From the NCBI GenBank assembly GCA_021741795.1, contig JAIOXC010000086.1, positions 1-5,915 on the forward strand: 5,915 nt of DNA, read 5' to 3'. A model generated the notes under the pieces. It saw only the letters and a program-made list of their open reading frames with translations, did no database searches and was not told where the DNA came from. Origin of the DNA: Ilumatobacteraceae bacterium. GTDB taxonomy: Bacteria > Actinomycetota > Acidimicrobiia > Acidimicrobiales > Ilumatobacteraceae. Of the stretch, positions 1-5,915 are shown one piece after another (positions within the stretch are counted from its first letter, which is position 1; every line of letters starts with the position of its first letter). The translations under genes were made by a program, and so were the position numbers.

Positions 1-516
1 CATCGCACACTCAGTGTTTCATCCATCTCTAAGTCGCATGCACTGCCAGGTTTTCGTGCTGGTTGGGTTGCATGCCCTGCCGAAGTGACTCCACGACTCG
101 TTCTCGTTGCTGAAGCAATGCTCTTCGGCTCACAACCATTTATCGAAGATGCACTTGCAGTTGCATTAAACGAAACACACCCAGAGGTTGAACGCATGCG
201 CGCCGCATACAAAGAACGCGCAGCCGTGTTAGTTAACGCATTTGCAGACTCAACATCGGTTTCGGCACGCCTACCCGAGGGTGGAATGTTTATCATGCTC
301 GACATTAGAAAAACTGGTTTAACGGGCGAAGAGTTTGCATGGCGACTGCTCGATGAAGAAAATGTAGGCGCGATGCCGGGCGAAAGTTTTGGTAGCGGTG
401 GCGCAGGCCACGTGCGTGTTGCACTCACCGTCGAATCCGAATTGCTCAAAGAAGCAAGTATTCGAATCCGGCGCCTTGCCGATACGTGTCTCACTGAGCA
501 AAACTCGAACAAGTAG
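1..516 (+). CDS. aruH: Arginine:pyruvate transaminase AruH-like, class I PLP aminotransferase (5'-truncated, C-terminal 171 residues)
   Basis: The frame is open from base 1 to the TAG at 514-516, so the gene starts outside the window; the GTG at 85 is internal. Seen: the class I aminotransferase lysine motif SISKSHALPGFRAGW, with the PLP Schiff-base lysine at bases 31-33 and the phosphate-binding arginine at 55-57. Near the end, PGESFG is followed by GHVRVALT, whose arginine (415-417) should bind the substrate carboxylate. Beyond these general motifs, SKSHA, LFGSQPFIEDA, GGMFIMLDIRKTGL and the RLLDEENV segment closely match P. aeruginosa AruH as I remember it. AruH moves the alpha-amino group of L-arginine to pyruvate, giving 2-ketoarginine and alanine in the cytoplasm. 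AruH is about 390 residues, so somewhat under half is present. An aruI-like decarboxylase starts 12 bases downstream, which supports the substrate call. Another amino-acid aminotransferase of the same fold is possible; the fold is near certain, the substrate is inferred. Confidence 0.85.
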   Translation, partial: HRTLSVSSISKSHALPGFRAGWVACPAEVTPRLVLVAEAMLFGSQPFIEDALAVALNETHPEVERMRAAYKERAAVLVNAFADSTSVSARLPEGGMFIMLDIRKTGLTGEEFAWRLLDEENVGAMPGESFGSGGAGHVRVALTVESELLKEASIRIRRLADTCLTEQNSNK

Positions 517-528
517 ATACGAACCAAC

Positions 529-2112
529 ATGACCACCGATCAGCTCAAAGTTGGTGAAGCAATTATCGATTTGTTGTCGCGCGAATATGGCGTGGATGTC
601 GTATTCGGAATACCTGGTGTACACAACATCGAGTTGTATCGCGGTCTGCATCGCTCGGGTGTGAAAGCCATCTCTCCACGCCACGAGCAAGGCGCAGGGT
701 TTATGGCCGATGGCTGGTCAATCGTTACCGGCAAGCCTGGCATCTGCGTGCTCATCAGTGGTCCTGGGCTTACCAATGCACTCACACCAATCGCTCAGGC
801 GTATCACGACTCTCGACCAATGCTTGTGATTGCATCCACCACTCCAACCGATGCGCTCGGCAAAAGTTTTGGGCCACTACATGACCTTCCCGATCAGGCT
901 GCAGTTGCACGCTCGGTCTGTGCATTTAGCGAAACAGTTACCGACCCAACGATGCTTCCCGCGCTCATTGAACGAGCATGGAATGTATTTACTTCTGCGC
1001 GTCCGCGACCAGTGCACATTGCAATCCCCATGGATGTGCTTGCTCAACCATGCGCACCATTTGTGCGGGTGCACACGCCTGCTGCTCGGCCAATCGCTAC
1101 TGAGAACGACATTGCTCGCGCGCTCGATATCATCAACGCGTCTTCGGCGCCTGTGATCATCGCCGGTGGTGGTTCAATCGATGCATCCACCCAACTCGTT
1201 GCGCTGGCCGAAGCACTTGATGCCCCAGTGCTTTTGACCGGTAATGCCAAAGGTGTGATGTCGTCATCTCACCCACTCTGTGCTGGCAACTGTTTGGTCT
1301 TCGGTCGTGTGCAAAAAGATATCGAGGCTGCCGATGTCGTGATCGTTGTTGGCACCGAGTTGTCTGATACCGATCTCTACAACGACGGACGAGCGTTGCA
1401 ATTTGGTGGCAACGTTGTGCGCATCGATATTGACGCCGAACAAATCAATCGTCGTACCACCCCAACAGTCGGCATAGTTGGTGATGCCGCACACACAATG
1501 ACATCACTTGCTCGTGGCATTGTGTCGCGCAATGCAACTACAGGCGCGCAACGAGCGCAGCAATGGCGAGATCATGCGCGCAACAAAACCAGTGACAAGT
1601 TTGTTCCGTTTCTACAAGTCATCGAGCAATGGCTGCCAGAAAACGCAATCGTTGCGCTTGACTCAACCCAACTCGGATACTCGGCTCATTGGTGGTTGCC
1701 CGCATCTCGCAGTCGCTCGTGGCTTGCACCTTATGGTTTTGGCACACTCGGTTGCGCACTACCAATGGCAATCGGTGCAGCGGTAGCCGCACCCGACCGA
1801 CCAGTTCTTGTCATTGCAGGCGACGGCGGTTGGTTATTTACCGTTGCCGAAATGGCAGCGGCGCATGATCTCAAGAGCAACATCACGATGGTGCTGTGGG
1901 ACAACAGTGGCTACGAACAAATTCGCACATCATTTGACGATGTGCAGGCACCACGCATGGGAGTTGACGTAACTTCGCACGAGCCGTCAGCAATTGCTCG
2001 TGGATTTGGTTGGAATGCAATTGACGTATCGACACCTGAACAACTTGCAACATCTCTTGATGCCGCACTCAAGAGCAGCGGACCTCATTTCATCCGTATT
2101 GCCATTAGCTAA
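529..2112 (+). CDS. aruI: 2-Ketoarginine (5-guanidino-2-oxopentanoate) decarboxylase AruI-like, ThDP-dependent
   Basis: A 527-residue enzyme of the acetolactate synthase/pyruvate oxidase superfamily, of normal length. The N-terminal pyrimidine-binding domain (about 1-170) carries GIPGVHNIELYRGL and RHEQGAGFMADG, with E53 as the likely cofactor-activating glutamate. A central domain (about 190-320) has the usual Rossmann-like pattern. The C-terminal pyrophosphate domain (about 370-520) has GDG at 431-433 and WDN at 457-459, the standard spacing, with D432 and N459 as expected Mg ligands. GIPGVH followed by ELYRGL is typical of proteins annotated as AruI and unlike biosynthetic acetolactate synthase. 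The known AruI reaction is decarboxylation of 2-ketoarginine to 4-guanidinobutyraldehyde and CO2. The ATG at 529 lies 12 bases after the aruH-like stop with no Shine-Dalgarno, so co-transcription and perhaps coupled translation are likely. Odd: the usual GYAR after the glutamate motif is GWSI (62-65). Alternative: a decarboxylase of another basic or branched 2-oxo acid. Confidence 0.85.
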   Translation: MTTDQLKVGEAIIDLLSREYGVDVVFGIPGVHNIELYRGLHRSGVKAISPRHEQGAGFMADGWSIVTGKPGICVLISGPGLTNALTPIAQAYHDSRPMLVIASTTPTDALGKSFGPLHDLPDQAAVARSVCAFSETVTDPTMLPALIERAWNVFTSARPRPVHIAIPMDVLAQPCAPFVRVHTPAARPIATENDIARALDIINASSAPVIIAGGGSIDASTQLVALAEALDAPVLLTGNAKGVMSSSHPLCAGNCLVFGRVQKDIEAADVVIVVGTELSDTDLYNDGRALQFGGNVVRIDIDAEQINRRTTPTVGIVGDAAHTMTSLARGIVSRNATTGAQRAQQWRDHARNKTSDKFVPFLQVIEQWLPENAIVALDSTQLGYSAHWWLPASRSRSWLAPYGFGTLGCALPMAIGAAVAAPDRPVLVIAGDGGWLFTVAEMAAAHDLKSNITMVLWDNSGYEQIRTSFDDVQAPRMGVDVTSHEPSAIARGFGWNAIDVSTPEQLATSLDAALKSSGPHFIRIAIS

Positions 2113-2132
2113 CTAGTTCGTTATAGCTAGTT
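2111..2132. terminator. Weak hairpin between convergent genes, possible bidirectional terminator
   Basis: Bases 2111-2118 can pair with 2125-2132 (eight pairs including one G-T wobble) around the six-base loop CGTTAT. It spans the 14-base gap between the stop of aruI and the stop of the opposing cupin gene, where a shared terminator would be expected. The stem is mostly A-T and has no T-run on either side, so an intrinsic terminator is not well supported. The same bases hold a nine-base direct repeat, CTAGTTCGT, at 2113-2121 and 2127-2135, which may be chance. Confidence 0.3.
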
Positions 2133-2486
2133 CGTGCGATAAACAACAAACACTTTGCGCAGTGTCTCGATGACGGTCCACTTGCCCTTCCAGCCAATTG
2201 GGAAGATGCAACTTGATCCCTCAGTGAGCTCAACTGGCTCGCCGCCATCTTCATGCACGATCATGCGGCCCTTCAATACATAAATCACTTCGCCACGCGT
2301 GGTGAACTCCCAGCGCGATGCGCCTGGCTCACACTCCCAAGTTCCAGCTGTCACAGTCTCGTTGTCAAGAAAGACCTGAGCACGAGTAAGTATTTCTCCT
2401 GTCAATGGTTCGGCCGAAGGTTGACCTAGCGGCTTTTGAGCCAGGTTGGATGCAGGAATCTCGAGTGCGCGAAAGTGAATAGTCAT
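2127..2486 (-). CDS. Small single-domain cupin, COG3450/DUF861-like
   Basis: A 119-residue protein, full length for this family of small cupins. The beta-barrel core lies at about 45-117, with GTWECEPG (48-55), RWEF (58-61), EVIYVLKG (66-73), the FPIGWKGKW turn (95-103) and a C-terminal ETLRKVFVVY. This layout matches COG3450 cupins, related to the (S)-ureidoglycine aminohydrolase cupin fold. The only histidines are H4 and H78, so the two-histidine metal site of classical cupins seems absent; to my knowledge other members of this group also lack it. The biochemical role is generally unknown. Such cupins often sit beside DadA/PuuB-type FAD oxidases in amine catabolism clusters, and one lies upstream on this strand. 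The ATG (2484-2486) is 9 bases after the MFS stop, with no Shine-Dalgarno, so it is probably the last gene of the operon. Fold sure, role unknown. Confidence 0.85.
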   Translation of the reverse strand: MTIHFRALEIPASNLAQKPLGQPSAEPLTGEILTRAQVFLDNETVTAGTWECEPGASRWEFTTRGEVIYVLKGRMIVHEDGGEPVELTEGSSCIFPIGWKGKWTVIETLRKVFVVYRTN

Positions 2487-2495
2487 AAACGCATT

Positions 2496-3734
2496 CTAAG
2501 CCATTGACCGCAAATTCTTTTTTGTGAGCAAAAAATAGATCGCCGTCATCAGCATCAAGACTCCTGCAACAGAAAATGTGAGCGGAGCAGAATCAACTCT
2601 TCGCGCGATAATTCCCACCAGCAGCGCGCCGATAGGAGCAAGTCCTGACATCAAAAGTGAATGCACTGCCATCACCCGACCCATCACGGCCGGTGGAGTG
2701 TTGTTCTGAATTAACGTCTGGCTGAGATTCATGTAAAAACCGCCGCCCAACCCCCATGCAAACAGCAGCAACCCCATCATTGCAATTGATCTCGATTGAC
2801 CAAGCGCAATCTGAACGAAGCCACCCCAGCAAAGACCGCAGATAAACCACAGTCCCTTCTGGACCAGTTTGTGATTAAAACGGAGAATCCCCATTGAAAC
2901 AACAAACTGACCGACACCAAGCATTGCAAACAACAGTGTTGTCTGACTGCCCGACGCTCCAGCTTGCTCTTTAGCAATTTGTGGACCAAGCACAATCCAT
3001 GGAGCCATCATGTACAAAATTGAGGCAGAGAGCAACACATAAAAAGAACAAACCTCGGCATGTCCACGAATAAAATTGAGGCCACCAAAAATCTCTTCTC
3101 GCATTCGACGACGTTGCAAATTGACACTTGGCGGTAGACGCAACTGAATGAGTGCAATAAATCCGATCAGATGCATCGCCGCTTGCAACCAAAATGCACC
3201 CTCAATTCCCCACGCCGCGATTGCTGGACCAGCAGTTGCCGGACCAATCATTAGACCCAAATTGCTACCGATTGTGTTGACAGCGATGGCACCGACAAGT
3301 TTGTCCGAGGGAACAATTGATGGAACAATCGCCGAACGCACAGGAGATCCGATTGCAATAAAAATGCCGGAGATAAACGATCCAACGATCGCCCAACTAA
3401 TAGTTATATTTCCAGTAGTGACCATCCACGCAATCACAATGGTGATAGCCAATGCACCCGCTTGGCTGACTACAAGCAGTGTTCTTCTGTTCATGTGATC
3501 ACTCATCACTCCAACGATGAGAGAGATCAGAATTACTGGAATGCCCATCACAAAGAGAATCAAACCGCTGATATCGGACTTTGCGCCTAGCTCGAGTGCC
3601 AACCACACAAAAGCAAATCGTTGGGTGCTTTGCACCAAGATAAACAAAAAACTATTGGCCCACAACAACCGAAAGGGTTTGATCGCAAAAAGATCTGATG
3701 AGCGAATGCGGACGCGATCTACTGGGATGCTCAC
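2496..3734 (-). CDS. MFS transporter, MFS_3 (EntS-like exporter) type
   Basis: A 412-residue inner-membrane protein with a strongly hydrophobic, roughly twelve-helix pattern, the normal size for the major facilitator superfamily. Residues 20-50 (KPFRLLWANSFLF, then FVWLALELG) are the typical MFS_3 first helix. The loop 2-3 motif A appears as GVMSDHMNRRT (75-85) with D79, R83 and R84. The segment GSPVRSAIVPSIVP followed by GAIAVNTIGSNLGLMIGPATAG (about 129-169) is a hallmark of this exporter subfamily, which includes enterobactin exporter EntS. Residues about 200-220 form the basic central cytoplasmic loop (LQRRRMREE). It probably exports a small molecule by proton antiport; the substrate cannot be read from sequence. 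The start is GTG at 3732-3734: an in-frame stop lies five codons upstream and there is no good later ATG near the N-terminus. No clear Shine-Dalgarno. The neighbours suggest a nitrogen metabolite or amine, but this is only context. Confidence 0.9.
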   Translation of the reverse strand: MSIPVDRVRIRSSDLFAIKPFRLLWANSFLFILVQSTQRFAFVWLALELGAKSDISGLILFVMGIPVILISLIVGVMSDHMNRRTLLVVSQAGALAITIVIAWMVTTGNITISWAIVGSFISGIFIAIGSPVRSAIVPSIVPSDKLVGAIAVNTIGSNLGLMIGPATAGPAIAAWGIEGAFWLQAAMHLIGFIALIQLRLPPSVNLQRRRMREEIFGGLNFIRGHAEVCSFYVLLSASILYMMAPWIVLGPQIAKEQAGASGSQTTLLFAMLGVGQFVVSMGILRFNHKLVQKGLWFICGLCWGGFVQIALGQSRSIAMMGLLLFAWGLGGGFYMNLSQTLIQNNTPPAVMGRVMAVHSLLMSGLAPIGALLVGIIARRVDSAPLTFSVAGVLMLMTAIYFLLTKKNLRSMA

Positions 3735-3780
3735 TTCGTACCAGCATTACACCATTGTCGCAACAAAGGCGAGTTGGCGT

Positions 3781-4476
3781 TTAGAGAACTACTGAACCCA
3801 CAAGACGACCGATGGCCATGGTGAATGCCATTGCCACCGAACCACCAAAAACCACACGGAATGTTGGTCGCAATGGATGTGCTCCGCCAGCTTTTGCACT
3901 AGAGATTCCAAGTGCAACAAGCGCAAAGACAGCAACCACAATGGTTATAGCCATGCGCTGGGATGACGATGCAAGAGCAACGGCAATGAGAGGAATCGCG
4001 GCTCCAACCGAAAATGATCCAGCCGAACTGACGCTTGCCTGCACAGGGCGAGCAAGGGTCAGATGAGTGATGCCCAATTCCTCGGCCATGTGAACCTTGA
4101 GCGCATCCTCTTTCGTTAACTGAACTGCCACCGCACGCGCCAACTCCTGAGTGAGTCCCTTGCCTTTATATATTGCAGTCAATTCGTCAAGTTCGTGCTC
4201 TGGAGTGTGCTCGAGCTCCCATGTTTCCTTTGCGATGTCAGCCTGTTCGGCATCACGCTGCGAACTCACCGAAACATATTCGCCGATGGCCATAGATGCT
4301 GCGCCTGCAACTAAGCCTGCAACACCCGCAGTAATGATGGTGTCTCGAGATGCATCTGCCGCAGCAACGCCCAAGATCAAACATGCAGTCGAGATGATTC
4401 CATCATTTGCGCCAAGCACCATCGCGCGCAACAAACCAATTCGATGACTGAAATGACCTTCTTCGTGCCGAACCAT
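3781..4476 (-). CDS. VIT/CCC1 family Fe2+/Mn2+ transporter
   Basis: A 231-residue membrane protein, full length for bacterial VIT1/CCC1 members. Helix 1 (about 13-38) has LGANDGIIST with the conserved aspartate D25. Helix 2 (about 45-70) ends in SMAIGEYVSVSSQRD, carrying M62 and E66 of the metal path. A long acidic, helical cytosolic insert (about 72-148) has many glutamates (for example E95, E98, E111, E123, E132, E133) and the family pattern ELTAIYKGKGL. Three more helices follow at about 152-172, 176-196 and 205-228. Family members move Fe2+ or Mn2+ out of the cytoplasm, in eukaryotes into vacuoles, by proton exchange; in bacteria the likely role is metal efflux or detoxification. The ATG is preceded by GAGGTG 13 bases away, too far for an ideal ribosome site, while TAGAAT sits where a leaderless -10 would be. 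It lies 33 bases after the oxidase gene. Family certain, ion preference inferred. Confidence 0.92.
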   Translation of the reverse strand: MVRHEEGHFSHRIGLLRAMVLGANDGIISTACLILGVAAADASRDTIITAGVAGLVAGAASMAIGEYVSVSSQRDAEQADIAKETWELEHTPEHELDELTAIYKGKGLTQELARAVAVQLTKEDALKVHMAEELGITHLTLARPVQASVSSAGSFSVGAAIPLIAVALASSSQRMAITIVVAVFALVALGISSAKAGGAHPLRPTFRVVFGGSVAMAFTMAIGRLVGSVVL

Positions 4477-4483
4477 ACGAATT

Positions 4484-4513
4484 ATTCTACACCTCGAGCA
4501 GATTTATCGTTAA
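4484..4513 (-). promoter_or_regulatory. Candidate leaderless-type promoter for the VIT transporter gene
   Basis: On the minus strand a -10-like TAGAAT (4484-4489, 5 of 6 to TATAAT) ends 7 bases before the ATG of the VIT gene, so transcription could begin at or next to the start codon. A -35-like TTAACG (4508-4513, 4 of 6 to TTGACA) lies 18 bases upstream and overlaps the oxidase stop codon. Leaderless mRNAs are common in actinobacteria. Short AT-rich matches like this arise by chance, so this is a candidate only. Confidence 0.3.
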
Positions 4514-5904
4514 CCCAATAGCCCGTCGCGTAGAGCGAGCAAACGTTTCATTGGTCGATGAGTGCGTCGCTCTGCCTTGTCGGCATATTCGGTGAGTGCC
4601 AACAACGAATTGACACCCAGCCAGCGCAGTGGCTCAAACTCCCATTGTTTTGACTGATGATTGACAAGCGCAGACCTGGTCAATGCATCGCCGGTATTGG
4701 CTATTTGGTGCGCAAGTGTTCGGCCGACCAAATTGGAAAGTGCGACTCCATCCCCCACGTATCCACCACCTGCACAAAGACCTGTCGCGGCATCGACATT
4801 GGCAAATGCGTGCCAGTCTCGTGGCGCACCAACAGGCCCACCCCAGTGGTGAGTAAATTGCGCGTCGGCTACTTGAGGAAATATCTCTCGCACAGTTTGC
4901 TCGAGCCGACCATGAATTGTTGTGTTGCGGTCATACGAATCAGAAATACTTGAACCGAAGTGATATGGCGCACCACGACCGCCGAATGCAATGCGACCAT
5001 CTGCCGTTCGTTGCGCATAGGTGACCATATTGCGACCATCAGCGAAGGTTTCACGATGTGTCCAACCAAGTGAACGCCACACAGATTCCGAAAGTGGCTC
5101 GGTTGCCACCATCAGCGAATACAACGGAACGATCTTGCGTTTGCCTGCAGGGAGTTGTGAGGTGAATGACTCAAGCGCATTGACAACCCATTTGGCACGA
5201 ACTTCACCGTGCTCGAGCACTACCCTGCGCTGTTCAATCGAGATAGCGCGCGAATTCTCGAAAATCACTATGCCAAGACTCTCGACTGTTCGTGCCAATC
5301 CTGTCACCAACTTCCACGGGTTCACCACGGCGCAATGCGGGCTATACATGCCTCCCAAGGTGGACGAAACATGAATGCGCTGCGAAATCTGTTCGGCACT
5401 TTCCCAACTCATATCGGTATTGCTAAAGCCAGCAGCATGCCAATCATCTATGTAGTGGCGCAATCGCTCGACATGTGCTGGGTTTGACGCCGACGTAATG
5501 GTGCCACCTTTGTGAAAATCGCATGCAATATTGTGTGCCTGAGCAACACGAGCAATCTCGTCCACGGTTGCAAACATTTGATCTTGTAAGAAGCGCATTG
5601 CTTGCGCACCATGCTCAGCCGACATCTCGTTTGGTGACATGGGCAAAAATGCGCTGCACCAACCGCCGTTGCGACCACTGCCGCCAAACCCAACAAATTG
5701 TGACTCAACAATCGAGATCGATAATTGCGGAGCGAGTTGCTTGAGATAAAAGGCAGTCCACAACCCCGTGTAGCCACCACCGACAATGACGACATCGGAT
5801 TCGACAACACCGTCTACAGCGCTACGTTCACCAGTGTTGTGACGAGTGGCTGCATCAAACTCGACACCGTCTTGCCACAGTGGAATCGCGCGACCAAGAG
5901 ACAT
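4510..5904 (-). CDS. FAD-dependent amine/amino-acid oxidase, DadA/PuuB (DAO) type
   Basis: A 464-residue protein from the ATG at 5902-5904. A TTG three codons upstream (5911-5913) is in frame, and the window ends before a still earlier start can be excluded; the chosen start leaves about 35 residues before the FAD fold, common in PuuB-like enzymes. Seen: the dinucleotide motif VVIVGGGYTG (GxGxxG at 42-47), the acidic ribose-binding residue E67 after the second strand, and the DAO signature GSGRNGGW (75-82). C-terminal FAD closure is HHWGGPVGAPRDWHAF, then GGGYVGDGVALSNLVGRTLA (from about 379). No signal peptide or membrane helix is evident, so it is cytoplasmic. GRNGGW and GYVGDGVA are typical of gamma-glutamylputrescine oxidase-like members, which oxidise an amine with O2 to an aldehyde or ketone, ammonia and peroxide. 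Substrate unknown; the aruHI genes and cupin make a guanidino, polyamine or amino-acid substrate plausible. It may head a four-gene minus-strand operon. Confidence 0.88.
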   Translation of the reverse strand: MSLGRAIPLWQDGVEFDAATRHNTGERSAVDGVVESDVVIVGGGYTGLWTAFYLKQLAPQLSISIVESQFVGFGGSGRNGGWCSAFLPMSPNEMSAEHGAQAMRFLQDQMFATVDEIARVAQAHNIACDFHKGGTITSASNPAHVERLRHYIDDWHAAGFSNTDMSWESAEQISQRIHVSSTLGGMYSPHCAVVNPWKLVTGLARTVESLGIVIFENSRAISIEQRRVVLEHGEVRAKWVVNALESFTSQLPAGKRKIVPLYSLMVATEPLSESVWRSLGWTHRETFADGRNMVTYAQRTADGRIAFGGRGAPYHFGSSISDSYDRNTTIHGRLEQTVREIFPQVADAQFTHHWGGPVGAPRDWHAFANVDAATGLCAGGGYVGDGVALSNLVGRTLAHQIANTGDALTRSALVNHQSKQWEFEPLRWLGVNSLLALTEYADKAERRTHRPMKRLLALRDGLLG

Positions 5905-5915
5905 GATGATCAAAA

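Noticed and set aside
85..516. GTG at 85 as the start of a separate 143-residue protein
   Set aside because: The frame stays open to base 1 and the upstream codons encode the PLP-lysine motif, so this is an internal codon of a truncated aminotransferase.
319..690. Minus-strand open frame of 123 codons across the aruH-aruI junction
   Set aside because: It is antisense to two well-supported genes, has no recognisable domain and looks like a shadow frame.
529..2112. Biosynthetic acetolactate synthase large subunit (ilvB)
   Set aside because: The GIPGVHNIELYRGL segment, the aruH-like neighbour and the lack of an ilvN or ilvC gene in the window favour an AruI-type decarboxylase.
3735..3780. Promoter or terminator in the 46-base gap between the VIT and MFS genes
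   Set aside because: A TGTAAT box is present but no matching -35 lies at a suitable distance, and the best hairpin has only a four-base stem without a T-run.
3148..3795. Two plus-strand open frames opposite the MFS gene
   Set aside because: Their translations are low-complexity mirror products of a hydrophobic membrane protein gene; no motif or start signal supports them.
5448..5810. Minus-strand 120-codon frame inside the oxidase gene
   Set aside because: It lies in another frame within the FAD and DAO motif region of a clear enzyme and resembles no family.
5905..5913. TTG at 5911-5913 as the oxidase start
   Set aside because: The in-frame ATG at 5902-5904 is only three codons away and a more likely start; the window edge prevents a firm choice.
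1..5915. Mobile element, phage, CRISPR or defence system
   Set aside because: No transposase, integrase, long terminal repeats, spaced repeat array or defence-type protein was seen; all genes are metabolic or transport families.

Overview
This window reads as ordinary bacterial chromosome: dense, short intergenic gaps, mid GC and no introns. The taxon cannot be fixed from the sequence alone. The set of protein families, a GTG start and a possible leaderless-type promoter would fit a mid-GC actinobacterium (for example an aquatic Acidimicrobiia-like lineage), but this is a weak inference. No rRNA, tRNA, CRISPR array, insertion sequence, integrase or phage gene was seen, and no gap without a gene is longer than about 50 bases.

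Plus strand (left third): two genes transcribed rightwards and 12 bases apart. The first is the C-terminal part of a class I PLP aminotransferase, cut by the left edge. It resembles arginine:pyruvate transaminase AruH well beyond the generic fold motifs. The second is a complete thiamine-diphosphate enzyme resembling AruI, the 2-ketoarginine (5-guanidino-2-oxopentanoate) decarboxylase. In the known pathway of Pseudomonas aeruginosa, AruH turns L-arginine plus pyruvate into 2-ketoarginine plus alanine, and AruI decarboxylates 2-ketoarginine to 4-guanidinobutyraldehyde. A dehydrogenase and a guanidinobutyrase then yield 4-aminobutyrate (GABA) and urea. Those last two enzymes are not in this window.

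Minus strand (right two thirds): four genes transcribed leftwards and converging on aruI. In transcription order they are an FAD-dependent amine/amino-acid oxidase of the DadA/PuuB type (its 5' end lies at the right edge), a VIT/CCC1-family Fe/Mn transporter, an MFS_3-type exporter, and a small COG3450-like cupin. Gaps are 33, 46 and 9 bases, so they could be one transcript. A candidate leaderless-type promoter lies just before the VIT gene. A weak hairpin lies between the converging aruI and cupin genes.

Together the window suggests a nitrogen-compound catabolism neighbourhood: arginine transamination and decarboxylation on one strand, and an amine oxidase with its frequent cupin companion on the other. 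That the two halves act in one pathway is inference. I found no clear evidence of an unprecedented system. The points most worth checking are the aruHI pair, the oxidase/cupin pair split by two transporters, the altered residues in AruI, and the near absence of Shine-Dalgarno sequences.
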